Assembly (NCBI GenBank): GCA_023091735.1
Contig: JALKBU010000320.1
Location: 1-48,478 of the forward strand
Length of the DNA: 48,478 nucleotides
Direction of reading: 5' to 3'
From: Trichomonas tenax
Taxonomy: Eukaryota; Parabasalia; Trichomonadida; Trichomonadidae
In this document: piece by piece, positions 20,203 to 30,288 of the stretch
Numbering within the stretch: position 1 is the first letter of the stretch
How the letters are laid out: each line of letters begins with the position of its first letter
Notes under the pieces: model-generated
What the model was told of the DNA's origin: nothing
Databases searched by the model: none
What the model saw: the letters and a program-made list of their open reading frames with translations, nothing else
Made by a program: the position numbers and the translations under genes

Positions 20203-20475
20203 TTAACGTTTTAGTTTAGAAACAACCCATGAACCAACATCAGATATAACATCATTTGTATTAATCACAGGTTTTCTATCACCATTATTATTCACACCAA
20301 ATTCAAATCCAAATTTTGGTAAATTTTCCTTAACTTTATTACCGAATTGAGCACCAAATGAACTTGCTACAGGTTTAACAACATTATTTGTTAACCAATT
20401 AAACCCAGATTTAATTCCACGACCAATTTTCTTAGCAACATCTTTTAGTTTTTTTCCAAAATCCCCAAGCCATTT
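20203..20475 (-). pseudogene. Polinton/virus-like small structural protein remnant
   Basis: About 90 codons open to a TAA, but without an in-frame ATG. An ATG lies just upstream in another frame, so a small indel at the 5' end is likely. The protein begins with an amphipathic Gly/Lys/Trp-rich segment (WLGDFGKKLKDVAKKIG) and is rich in Asn/Val. Such short amphipathic proteins occur among the minor capsid components of Maverick/Polinton elements. This is an inference from sequence character, not a domain match. Flanked by other broken small ORFs. Confidence 0.35.
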
Positions 20476-20525
20476 TAATTATAAATAAAATTCGAAATTA
20501 ATACCATTATTTATGTTTTTTATTT

Positions 20526-21005
20526 TTATTTACAATCTAAAAATTTATTAGATATTTCCATTAAGATATTTTCATCAGTAATTACATAAGATAGCGCATA
20601 TATTAAGCAATTATATCGTAATTCTTTACGAATTGAACCGTTGGGATTTGGACCAATAGAATTGTTAATTACATTGGGCTGCGATGATGTTTCATCGTGC
20701 GTTAATGATGTAAATATCTGATAATGTTTTAGTGTATCTTCTAATAATGAATATTTATCGGATAGCCTATATGGCCAAAAGTTACTTTCATTCATATTTT
20801 TCATATTTGCTGGTTTAGATATTTTTTCATGTTTTGTAAAATATATCTCATCAAAAAATTCCAAATATATTTCAGTACCATCATCTGAAGCATTTGCCGG
20901 TAATTTTTCTAATTTATATACATAATTACCATTTAATCAATTTTCAAATCTTTCCTTAAATGATGCGTTATCTATTGGTTGTGATTTTTCTAATCCATTA
21001 ACCTT
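20526..21005 (-). pseudogene. Broken ORF, possible Polinton gene
   Basis: An open frame of about 135 codons, ending NKFLDCK, is preceded in the same frame by a single TGA. Upstream of the stop the frame continues as coding-like sequence (GLEKSQPIDNASF). A Trp codon changed to TGA would explain the break. No ATG starts the downstream part. Asn/Lys-rich composition matches its neighbours. Family not recognised. Confidence 0.4.
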
Positions 21006-22787
21006 ATAAATTAGATATTAAAAAATATTTCTGTTGTGGATGTCATGCGCTCTATGAATATGTATTGCCGTCATATGATTGATGCCTCTGCAAGCTCATG
21101 CAGCGGAGTTAGCCATTAAGGAGGCCAACATTTTTAAAAACTTGATTTTTTGTGATAAAACCTTCGAATTTTACCGAAGATATATTTGAAAAAGTAAAAC
21201 TACAGGGACATGCTAAAAGTTAAGGCAAAAAGTTCCAGGAAAGTACAATAATACTAGTATATCGCCCTGTTTGTTTTTAAATTATAACCACACTTTAAAG
21301 TCTTCAAGTTAATATAACTTCCACTATATTCAATGGGATTATCTGTTAGCTACCATAGTTTTCAGCTTGAGCTTGGCTTTGTTTGAGCAAGATATTTTTA
21401 GTAAATGTTAAATATGACATGTAAATACATTTTGTGTCGTGTAGTATCACAAAAAATCCATTAAAATTTAGTTCTTCGATTTAATGATAAGAATGATATA
21501 GGAAATGTGTGTATAGTATATAGAAAAAGCCACAAAGGACAACTCCTCATTTTATTGTTGGCGGAGATCAAGATGAGATCGTCACCGACAACACCATGCT
21601 CTGATATTCCGGCTGTAGTCTTTTGTTAAAGGAGATGCTAAGATGTACGGATGAGCATAAGAAATGTCTAAAATTCGTCGAAATGTAATGATATGAAATT
21701 ACAAAAAAAGAAGTAAATGCGAAATAATTATAATAATTAGATAGAAAACGAAAAGGTAGGTTCGTGTTACGTTTAAGTTAAGAAGTAAAACTCACTACAT
21801 CAAGAGATAAAGTCGATTTAAGTTAAAAAATTTAAAATCACTTTTTCTTGAAAATTCCTCGATTAATTCATGTTATTTTCTTTACCATTGTTATCCATAT
21901 CCAATTATGAGTAATTTCGCAAGTTTAGTCGAATAATTTAGTTATATATATAGACAAGCTTTTAACTTTATAAAGTTTACATGACAGTTTTGTAAAATGA
22001 AAAATAGAGAAATATAGAGAAACTCGAGTTTTAAATAAGGTTATCATCTGGATATACATGAATGTCGATAATATGAGGAAGTCTGTGATGGCATGTGCGG
22101 ATATGACTCGTGCGTCATGATCCTATAAAGCTATTTTTAGAAATTAATGAGATGAGGGTGTAAATATTATCAGTTTAAAAAAATGTCGCCAATGAGCTCG
22201 AAAATCAAACCCTTGCATCCAGGTCGATAATAGGTGTGAAATAGCTAAAGTTGTATTTTTAGGATTTTTGCAAGTCTAAGTGCAGGAATCGAAAAATAAC
22301 CTTTTTTAATCATAAATTTTAAATGCTATTTTGAGTGTTGAGCAACAATTATAAGAAAAGTCTGTGGGCACTGAAAAGAAATTTCGACATTAAACCGAAT
22401 CTATGTATAAATAAACACATTGTTTTTTGATAAATGTGGGTTAAGAAATCAAAGTTCAATGAGATTTGTCAAATTTTTTCAATGTTCGTTTCAAAATTAA
22501 AAACGAAAGATCAACTATTATAGCTATTATTGGACAAAAATACTTGAATATTTGATTTCCTTCACTAAAGTAAAGCATGGCGATACTGCTGAATGATGAT
22601 TTTAAAATCCCAAAAATTACTCGTTAAACTACTACTTTAAAGTGAAAATATCGAAATGAAATATATGATTTAATGACATTTACGCTTAAGTGTATATAAA
22701 TGATATATAATTTGAAATCATATTGAGAAAAGATAATGCATAAAATCAATGCCAATATGATAGGCTGAAAAAAAATTCTTTTTTAAT
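21006..22787. other. Non-coding stretch with short GC-richer relics
   Basis: No intact gene. Two islands (about 21030-21120 and 21540-21625) have higher GC and look like gene remnants, but neither gives a frame longer than about 25 codons. The dispersed repeat copy at 22068-22262 lies here. Confidence 0.4.
22068..22262 (+). repeat. Dispersed repeat copy A (unclassified)
   Basis: About 195 bp aligning with 26492-26688 at roughly 70 percent identity by eye. Shared anchors include GAGGGTGTAAATAT versus GAAGGTGTAAATAT, ATGAGCTC followed by GAAAATCAAAC versus TTGAGCTCCGAAATCAAAC, and GAAATAGCTAAAGTTG versus GAAATAACTAAGGTTG. No coding frame is conserved between copies. Confidence 0.6.
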
Positions 22788-23995
22788 GGCCATTTTTCGT
22801 CACGGTACTTGCACAGATTTTCATTGAGAAAATAATCGAGTATAACAAACTGCATGGAAACGACTTCACACGGTCTTATACATTCATGCTCGATGTGGCG
22901 CGTAGGAAAATGACAAAAGAACAAATAATTGAATCAATAAACACAATTGATCCTCAATATTTCAGTTCTGTGATGTTGCACTTATCGGATAACGAAGCAT
23001 ATAGCGTTTCTCTAATCTCAGACATGCTTGGAATTGATAATGGAATTTTATCAAATGGATGGTTAAGCGAGAGTGACTTAACTGATATTGTAAATGTGGC
23101 TAAAAGTAGGTCTTTGGTACTTATTCCTGACATTGATGCTCCTTCACACGTTAAATCATGGTATGATTCACTTTCATCAGCAGGAAAGAGTACATCAAGC
23201 TTCATTGATGCAGGAACATATGAGATTGATCTTCTATCGCAGTCAGACAAGATTTACACAATGTATAAAAAATGTATGGAAATTTTCGCACCTGTTTCGA
23301 ATTTCATGATGATAGGCGTTGACGAAGTACCAGGAAATACATGGTATGCTGATAAACTTGCTACACACATCAATAAACTCAATGATTTCGCTAAAGAGCT
23401 AAATTATAAAATAATTGTATGGAATGATGCCCTAAACCCTAGCCTTTTGTCACAACTCAATGTGAATGTCATAATTACATATTGGCAAGACTCAGATGTT
23501 AACAATTTAACACAATTACTTGAAACGAAGAATCCAATTAAAAATGCTTATTATGAAACGAACTACGACAATGCGCATGACTTGGATGAAGCAGAATATC
23601 AAGTTGAAAAGATTCAACTATTTGTTGATAATTTAATATCAAACAACATGTTGTGTTTATGGGGTGAAGACTCCGAAGATATACCACATAGTGCAATTAT
23701 TGACTTTATTAAGCAGGTTCAAGAAAAAATGCCTAAAACTCCGATTAGAACTTCAGAGCCAACAAAAACACCACAACCAACGGAAACATTGCAAACAAGC
23801 ACACCAGAAGAGGAAAATCCATCAAATATCAATAGTGGAAATGAATCATATAAGAAGGAAATTGTGATTGCTGTTGTTGTAACTGTTTTATTGATTATTA
23901 TTATAGGAGCATTAATATTTATCGTTATTTGGTGCAAGAAGCGAAATAGCAATTCAAATCATGATGATAATGGTTCGAATACAGAAGATCTTTAA
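22788..23995 (+). pseudogene. Membrane-anchored GH20-like hexosaminidase lacking its N-terminus
   Basis: Glycoside hydrolase family 20-type catalytic barrel, expected to remove terminal N-acetylhexosamines from glycans at the cell surface. Visible motifs are FMLDVARRKM (start of the barrel), MLHLSDNEAY and LIPDIDAPSH. The FMMIGVDEV motif carries the catalytic Asp-Glu pair (residues 146-147 counted from the ATG at 22886), and LWGEDSEDI comes near the end. A Thr/Pro stalk, one span (about 326-349) and a short tail follow. The frame is open back to a TAA at about 22785. Strand beta-1 of the barrel begins upstream of the only candidate ATG, and no signal peptide or N-terminal GH20b domain is visible. 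I therefore call it 5'-truncated. If translated from 22886, the product would be 369 residues without a signal peptide. Confidence 0.65.
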
Positions 23996-25095
23996 TAACT
24001 TCTATTATCAAGCTTGAACACAACGCTAAACCCTTTGCTATTGCGCGCACTTAATAATGTTATATATATAGTTTTCATTTTTGTACATAAGAATATCATT
24101 CCAAATTTGATTTTAAAATTTGCAATTTAGATCAGATATGATATGCAACACTATTGGAAATGTCATTTATTACATGTGAGTTGTATTAAAAACCCTTGAA
24201 AACATGAAAATGAACAAAATATTGAAATTTTTACTTAAGTATATGTTTTAAACCATATTGCATTTCATACTTAGTTTATATTCACAGTGTTAATTAATTC
24301 ATTGACTTATATTCAGGATAACAAATAAGATTTTAAAAAAATTAAAATAAAAAATTGATTTTTGATAATGTTCACTTTACATTTCGCTTAAACACAATAA
24401 AGCCTGAATATTTTCACTGTTAAAAATATCTACTTCCCATCATTTTAACAGGAAAATATCTCATATTACCAAATCAAGAAGGCATTGAAAGCAGATGGTC
24501 TCGGTTGTTTATTCTGTGATGCCTTGAGGCGGCATTCGTCTAAGAGAACACCATCGTTATCACATTTTTATCTTGAATCGAGATGAAATGTGTTTTATGA
24601 TATAGCAAACCTATGTGTCGAGTTTTAGAAATAATGTCTTCAAAAATTGAGAAAAAATAACGTATTTTCAAAAAGACCTCAGTTGTGAAAAAACTAAAGA
24701 GATTCAAGACCCTTCGTAACGTTCATTTCTTTGCATGGCCTCTTTCCTCTGCTTCAGTCCGGTAACCATCACCGTAAGACATATTATTCATTTTTCGGAT
24801 AATATTCTATTTGAGTTTCAATAAAATTTTTGTGTTTTTTAGGATTTATTGACAATGTTTGTTATGAAACACGAATAAGAAATTATAATACCTTAGAATT
24901 AGATCCGAATTTTATTATTTTTAATATCTGGATATGGTTTTTATTCTAATTTTACTAAAATTAGAAAACAACAAATTAAAAATTCGAAATTTATTGTTTT
25001 ATAGGATTTATGAATATAGTAGAATCGTAAAATACAGAAAAAGAAAAATCCACCAAAAATTATTACTTTACAAATCTTCTCAAATAAATAAAAAA
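23996..25095. other. Intergenic region before the Myb gene, with two coding-like scraps
   Basis: Mostly AT-rich. About 24460-24600 reads on the plus strand as an open, gene-like stretch (KALKADGLGCLFCDALRRH) preceded by an acceptor-like TTTTAACAG. A 20-codon frame (MSYGDGYRTEAEERG) lies on the minus strand at about 24723-24782. Neither can be extended to a gene; both may be relics. Confidence 0.35.
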
Positions 25096-26232
25096 ATGGG
25101 TAGGAAATGGGATGATGCTGAAGATCAGTTGCTGCGAAAACTCGTTGCAGTCCACGGTAAGCAGTGGAGTCTTATAGCGTCGAAGATCCCCAATCGAACA
25201 GCGTCACAAGTCTCTTCAAGATGGGAAAAATGCATCGATCCTAACTTAACGAAAGGCCCTTTCAGTCCAGAAGAGGACGCAGCAATCATCGAATACGTCA
25301 ATAAGTACGGTCCTACGAGCTGGCCGCGATTGGCAGAAATTTTGCAGGTAAGATCACCAAAACAATGTCGTGAAAGATGGTTTAATCACTTGGATCCAAG
25401 CCTCTCGAAGGAGTCTTGGTCAAATGAGGAGGATAGAATCATATTCGAGCACTGGCAGCATATGGGACCCAAATGGTCAACAATTGCCAAATATTTAAGA
25501 CATCGATCCGACAATTCAATCAAAAATAGATGGAATTCTTCGATATCAAAGAGAATCACTAAGGATGCCACCGGCAGATCAATTCTTATTAAAGAACCCA
25601 CGAAGAAAAATAAAATCAAAAACCGTCCGAAACCAGCACTTCAACCACTTCCTATACCACCGGGACCAACAGCAAACAGGCTTAATATCGAGTTAACGCA
25701 AAATCCTGCAAGACCTCAAAATCCATATATTCAAATGCTGCCAATGATAGATTATCCTAGATATCCACCAGGTTTGCCTCAGGCGATTGCACTTCCTCAG
25801 CAGCCGCAGGGAGTACTTCAAATTCCGCAATTTATCAACCAAACGCAAATTCCAAAGCCAATTCAACCGCAACCAATTCAGCCACAGTCAATTCAACCAC
25901 AATTCACACCCCAGCAGCTTCAGCAGTATCAGCAGCAAATCCAGATCCAACAGCAGCAGCAACTTCAAGGTCAAGTCACAATAACAAAGCCGCTGCCACC
26001 GATGTCACCAGCAGGCCAATTGCAACCGCCTTTGCCTCAGCCAACACCAACACTGGCACCTCAGCTTCCGCAGACACCGGTCACCGAAGGCTCAATTCCT
26101 TATGCGTTGTTTGCAACAGGAACACCGATTCCAGATCTCTTCTCGCCAACATCGCCATTCGGAATTGGAGGTCCTTTTGCTTTGCACTCTCCAGCTGTTC
26201 CAAAACAAAGCGATGCGAATGTATTCAAATAA
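25096..26232 (+). CDS. R1R2R3 Myb transcription factor with Gln/Pro-rich tail
   Basis: Three consecutive Myb repeats bind DNA. R1 is at about 3-49 (Trp5, Trp24, Trp43), R2 at 53-100 (Phe56, Trp76, Trp95) and R3 at 105-150 (Trp108, Trp127, Trp146). R2 and R3 keep the recognition-helix phrases SPKQCRERWFNHLDP and DNSIKNRWNSS, typical of animal and plant c-Myb. A basic segment follows. The remaining 220 residues are Pro/Gln-rich (PIQPQPIQPQ, IQQQQQLQ), as in activation domains. In trichomonads, Myb proteins are known regulators binding promoter elements near the initiator. The frame extends 54 codons upstream, but that part is A/T-only in character and the ATG of MGRKWDDAEDQ fits the first repeat, so I start there. 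Nuclear. Confidence 0.93.
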   Translation: MGRKWDDAEDQLLRKLVAVHGKQWSLIASKIPNRTASQVSSRWEKCIDPNLTKGPFSPEEDAAIIEYVNKYGPTSWPRLAEILQVRSPKQCRERWFNHLDPSLSKESWSNEEDRIIFEHWQHMGPKWSTIAKYLRHRSDNSIKNRWNSSISKRITKDATGRSILIKEPTKKNKIKNRPKPALQPLPIPPGPTANRLNIELTQNPARPQNPYIQMLPMIDYPRYPPGLPQAIALPQQPQGVLQIPQFINQTQIPKPIQPQPIQPQSIQPQFTPQQLQQYQQQIQIQQQQQLQGQVTITKPLPPMSPAGQLQPPLPQPTPTLAPQLPQTPVTEGSIPYALFATGTPIPDLFSPTSPFGIGGPFALHSPAVPKQSDANVFK

Positions 26233-26491
26233 AATGTTTTGTTGTCTGTTTTTTGTTGTTAAATCCTTTTCTTTTCCGTTATCTTTTCATCGATTTATAA
26301 TTTTTCCATACATATATTTTCGATCAATTGATTATTATATATTTAATCAATTTCACAGTTGAAATTACATGATGCCCAATGAATATGAGAATAATATTCA
26401 TGAGAAAATGCTCTAAAATGTATTTTTATGTATATTTTAAAAATTCAATTCAATAAATGTTGAAATAAAGCTGTGCGATAGGCTGTGCATT

Positions 26492-26688
26492 GGAAATGTG
26501 AAGTACTATGTAATGGCAGATGCGAATATATATCATGCTTGATGAGCCTCTGAAGTGATTTATAGAAATAAATGAGGTGAAGGTGTAAATATATTTAAAG
26601 GATGTAAAATTGCAGCGATTGAGCTCCGAAATCAAACACAGATATCCAAATGGATGATAGATACGAAATAACTAAGGTTGAATTTTGC
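26492..26688 (+). repeat. Dispersed repeat copy B (unclassified)
   Basis: Partner of the copy at 22068-22262, in the same orientation and without a shared reading frame. It lies about 260 bp after the Myb stop codon. Terminal repeats or target duplications are not evident at either copy. Confidence 0.6.
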
Positions 26689-27009
26689 TGATTCATATAA
26701 ATCCAATATGATTTGACCCTTAAGGAATTATCATATATACTCTATATCTTTATCATGTAAACTCTCCACTTTAATAATGTTATCGCCATATAATTTAACA
26801 TTTCTATTCAATTTTCATCATATCAAGCATTCATCATTGCATCTATCCTTGGTAAGTAAATTTAAATAACCCATTAAATAGTAAATTCATTGCAGTGCTA
26901 TATTTTTAATCCAGGTTCTAAAATATAATAAAGAAACCAAAATTCTTATTCCACTTTATTCGTTGTTGTTTTTAATGACACATGACAACAAATTTAATGA
27001 TTTGAAAGT

Positions 27010-27052
27010 TGGCGCCAAATCAAATGTCACAAAATTTTATTGGCGGGGAAAA
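27010..27052. promoter_or_regulatory. E2F-like sites or a transposon end
   Basis: A 10-bp palindrome TTGGCGCCAA is followed after about 25 bp by TTGGCGGGGAAA. Both resemble E2F/DP binding sites (TTTSSCGC). A related pair sits beyond the other end of the helix-turn-helix pseudogene, so these could also be element termini. Confidence 0.35.
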
Positions 27053-27601
27053 AACTGACATTTATGACTTGACTGAAGCTAAAGAGTAGTGCCTTTAACT
27101 TCAACACTTTGATCCTATTCTAGAATGTATATTCTAATTATACAGACTAGAAGAAGGAGAAATCATTGAATAAAAATCAAATTTATGTTTTTTTTTCTAA
27201 TGTAGTAGATCGAAGAGTAGTGCCTTTGAGCTAAAGAAGCAATTTCCAAGCAGATTTTTATTGACTATTATGCTTGTGCAAAAAAAGTCAATTAGTTTCT
27301 TCTATAGATCGACGAATAGGATCTTGTAATATTGGAATGGAGTTGCCATGGATGATAGAAAAGTGTCATCTCATCATTATTTAAAAAAGTCGAAATTTTG
27401 TTTGGCTTTGGTAACAATTAGATACAGATACGTTCTATTGAATAAGAACTTGTCCTGTATCAGGCGACTCGCGAGAAGCCTAACGATGGCAAATCGTACA
27501 AAAGAGCATACAGAAAATGTTATTGCCGAAATTTCAAAAATGTAGACGAGCAGTTTATATGTTTTGAATAAATTAAAATTTTAGGAAAGGAAAGTGATAA
27601 A

Positions 27602-28486
27602 TTAAATTGAGTACTCAAGATCTGCAGCTGAAACGAATTTTTGACCTGATTTCTTTGATGATTTTCTAGTTGTTCTTATTGGCTGAGATTTCAAACCAAT
27701 GCTTGATTTTGTAGTGCTGAGGTTTGAATTATCTTGATTCTCGTTATATAAAACAGAAGAGTATGATATAATCGACCTTTGATTATCCATGATCTTATTG
27801 ATCTGATCTTGGAATTTACCCAAATATGCCAACTGTTGTCTGATTTCGTCCATATTTTTGTTGATTTTCTCTCCTTGTTCTTTAACAGTAACTCCAAGTC
27901 CGTCGATTTTCTTTCCTTATTCTTCGACAGTCGTTTCAAGCGCTCTGATTTTCTTTCCTTGGTTTTTGAAGCTTTTGTTGATTTTCTCTCCTTGTTCTTT
28001 AACAGTAGCTTCAAGTCCGTCGATTTTCTTTCCTGGTTCTTTGAGAGTCGCGTCAAGCGCACTGATTTTCTCTCCTTGTTCTTTGACAGTCGTACCAAAG
28101 CGATTGACGTTATTTTCAAGTTCTTTGACACTTGTTTTAACGTCTTCGACACTTTTTGTAAGGGTGTCGTATCTTACTTGGTTAAGTTCTCTCGTAAATA
28201 CTGTAAATCCATTTTGCTGCACTCTGTGTAAAAGCTGATTATTACTTCTATTTTTTTCAAGGTAAAGCACAGAATTAAAAATAATACGAGACTTGAATCT
28301 TGAAAATTTAAACCTCGTGACCTTTGATGGCCTTCCATTCGGCTTGTCATACATTAAGCAGCTTTTGCCTTCCGCAAGGCATTGTTGTACCTTGCGTATA
28401 GTGTGTGGATCATGCCCCTTGTCTCGAATCCGAGATGGGGTTGCGCCCGATCTCAGATCAGTTGCAATATCAGCACAAGCTTGCAT
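27602..28486 (-). pseudogene. Helix-turn-helix/coiled-coil repeat-family gene with one stop
   Basis: About 294 codons interrupted by a single in-frame TAA (27917-27919). The N-terminus (MQACADIATDLRSGATPS then DPHTIRKVQQCLAEGKS and NGRPSKVT) resembles a transposase-type helix-turn-helix followed by a GRP/AT-hook-like motif. A long heptad region follows, with near-repeats KEQGEKI, KEPGKKI and KNQGKKI. At the stop, EE-stop-GKKI suggests that a Gln codon CAA became TAA. The same frame resumes and ends EYSI. The frame is open about 18 codons upstream of the ATG. Probably part of a repeated, possibly mobile, trichomonad family; function unknown. Confidence 0.6.
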
Positions 28487-28625
28487 TGCACGCGCTGAAC
28501 GAACGCATTCAGGCTTCTTAAACTCTCGCCGGAACCCACCAGGCTAGAGGAAGCGAGATGTTCTGCGCACTTAAAATAATGAGCCATTGAAACTTGGCAG
28601 TAAAATTTGTGTTTTTAGGGGATTT

Positions 28626-28648
28626 TTTTGGCGCCGGCGGGATTTATT
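28626..28648. promoter_or_regulatory. Second E2F-like site pair
   Basis: TTTGGCGCC directly followed by GGCGGGATTT gives two overlapping E2F-type cores, about 140 bp upstream of the helix-turn-helix pseudogene. GC content is far above the surroundings. Confidence 0.35.
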
Positions 28649-28983
28649 GATAGAAACGTCTTTCTTATCGTATGGAGGCTAATTTTTTTCATATTATAAA
28701 CGAGAAAGCTCCACCTCACATTTTGATTTTTTGTTTTTTGAATGGAAGTATTTCGTGTCCCACTTTATTTGACAAATTTTTGATGAGCTAAAATGTTAAA
28801 AAAAGATAGAAATATATGATTTTCAGATCTTAGAGATAGTATATATTGTAAAATTATTGAAGGTTTGAAAAAATCTTCAATGAACAGATTTAAATCGATT
28901 GACTTTCAATGTGAATGTAAATTTTTTCAAAAAATAACGTATATTTTTATAAAGTCATCACTAATTTTGAAGGCTCAAGAATA

Positions 28984-29032
28984 AAAATATATGCCACTTT
29001 TTGAGCGTAGCTCAAAAAGTGGCATATATTTT
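28984..29032. repeat. Perfect inverted repeat, 23-bp arms, 3-nt loop
   Basis: Arms at 28984-29006 and 29010-29032 are exact reverse complements around GTA. Each arm contains GCCACTTTTTGAGC or its complement, so the AAAAAGTGGCA word resembling the promoter motif occurs in both orientations. The structure would form a strong hairpin or cruciform. Confidence 0.9.
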
Positions 29033-29505
29033 ATATATTTAATATGAGCTATCGTGGAAAATCGGTTTCCTTGTGAAAAAAATTGAATTTAATTTCATCT
29101 ATAAACAATGTAATTGAAACAAAATTACCCTAAATTTTCATCCTTTGTTCCACACAATTTTTCTAAGTTTTTTTTTCATTTTTGGGCAAAAAAAGAATTT
29201 TATGAAAATGCAAATAAATATTTTAATAGATACATTACAGCTCTATATTATTGGCTGATTTAAAATCGAAAATTTCTTATCTAAACCCAAAAAAAAATTA
29301 TCTTTTTTTCTTTTCAGAGTGGGTGCGAAATCAGGGGTATTCAATTATATAATTTGATGATTAAGAAATCTTTGTTTAACTTCTTGAACATGATCAATAG
29401 GTTGGCTCCACTGTATACATCCAATAGGAACCTCCCGATTCGCCAAATTCGAACGAGAAATGAGATCAAACTTCGAGAAATATATACACAATGAGTATAT
29501 TGTAA

Positions 29506-30288
29506 TTATGGCAGTAATTTCAGTGAGTTCTCGTATAATTTCTTATGAATAACTTCAAGTGGGAGTTTCTTGATGCGTGAGATTTCCTTCAATACATCCA
29601 AGTATATGTCTGGCATATCTTCAAACGAAACCTTTGATTTCGTAAGCCACTCAATTGCATCAAGCCCATCAGTCTCATAAAGCATATGATCGATAGGCGC
29701 TAATTCCACAAGCTTTCTAATTTCACGTTCATACTTAATTGCGTAGCCAACCGTGAAGTATGCACCAATTTTAACATAATCTTCGATATAGTGATCACAT
29801 GCATACCAATGTACAATAAAATCATTCTTATATTGCTTGATGATATCGAGTATTTCCTTTTCCATGCCTTTTGTATGTAAAATGCATTTCTTGTTGTATT
29901 TCTTCGCTTGATTTAATTCAAAAATGAATCTTTCTCTTTGGATTTCGAATGCAATCTTGCACCATTCGCTATCAAGGCCAATTTCGCCGACAAAAAACTT
30001 TTGTTTGTAATTAACTTTGTTTGAGAACAATTTGTTATATGGAATTTTGCTATCCCATGGATGGCAGCCTATGCTATATGAATAACTTCCCGATATACCT
30101 TTAATCATGTTAATATCATTTGTATTTCTGCAATTTACGACAGGATGTATCCTTAGATCGATATACTTCCTGAGGTCTTCCACGCTGTTGATATGTGTAT
30201 GAAAATCGTAAAATTTTATTCCTTTTGAAGGGAATATTTTCGCTTTATTGAGCATCTGATAAAAAAATGGCAAAACTAAATCTTTCAT
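29506..30288 (-). CDS. TatD-family metal-dependent hydrolase
   Basis: A 260-residue TIM-barrel metallohydrolase of the TatD/YjjV group, whose characterised members are 3' exonucleases or DNases used in DNA repair and turnover. The ligands are all present: FYDFHTHI (His30, His32), VGEIGLD (Glu102), CILHTKG (His138), IVHWYACD (His160) and LYETDGLD (Asp207). SIGCHPWD, also typical, is conserved. The protein is slightly shorter than bacterial TatD, mainly in the N-terminal half. It has no signal peptide and no near neighbour in a shared unit. The start is the first ATG (MKDLVLPFFYQ). A second at codon 12 is possible. Confidence 0.9.
   Translation of the reverse strand: MKDLVLPFFYQMLNKAKIFPSKGIKFYDFHTHINSVEDLRKYIDLRIHPVVNCRNTNDINMIKGISGSYSYSIGCHPWDSKIPYNKLFSNKVNYKQKFFVGEIGLDSEWCKIAFEIQRERFIFELNQAKKYNKKCILHTKGMEKEILDIIKQYKNDFIVHWYACDHYIEDYVKIGAYFTVGYAIKYEREIRKLVELAPIDHMLYETDGLDAIEWLTKSKVSFEDMPDIYLDVLKEISRIKKLPLEVIHKKLYENSLKLLP

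Larger units (their letters stand above)
26233..27601. other. Intergenic region with repeat copy B, E2F-like sites and short direct repeats
   Basis: No well-supported gene. A 65-codon frame at 27348-27545 ends MANRTKEHTENVIAEISKM but lacks other support. AAAAGTGTCA occurs at 27359. The word AGAGTAGTGCCTTT occurs twice, at about 27086 and 27213. Confidence 0.4.
28487..29505. other. Non-coding region with GGCGCC site and perfect palindrome
   Basis: No gene beyond the 5' extension of the pseudogene frame. The region holds the E2F-like pair at 28626-28648 and the 23-bp palindrome at 28984-29032. The remainder is AT-rich without visible structure. Confidence 0.5.

Noticed and set aside
20526..20864. 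112-codon frame as an intact gene
   Set aside because: The first codon is TTG, and the same frame continues upstream past a stop into coding-like sequence, so it is a pseudogene fragment.
27779..28238. Two plus-strand frames with FLSLFF and SPCSLTV repeats
   Set aside because: Antisense shadows of the heptad repeats in the coiled-coil pseudogene.
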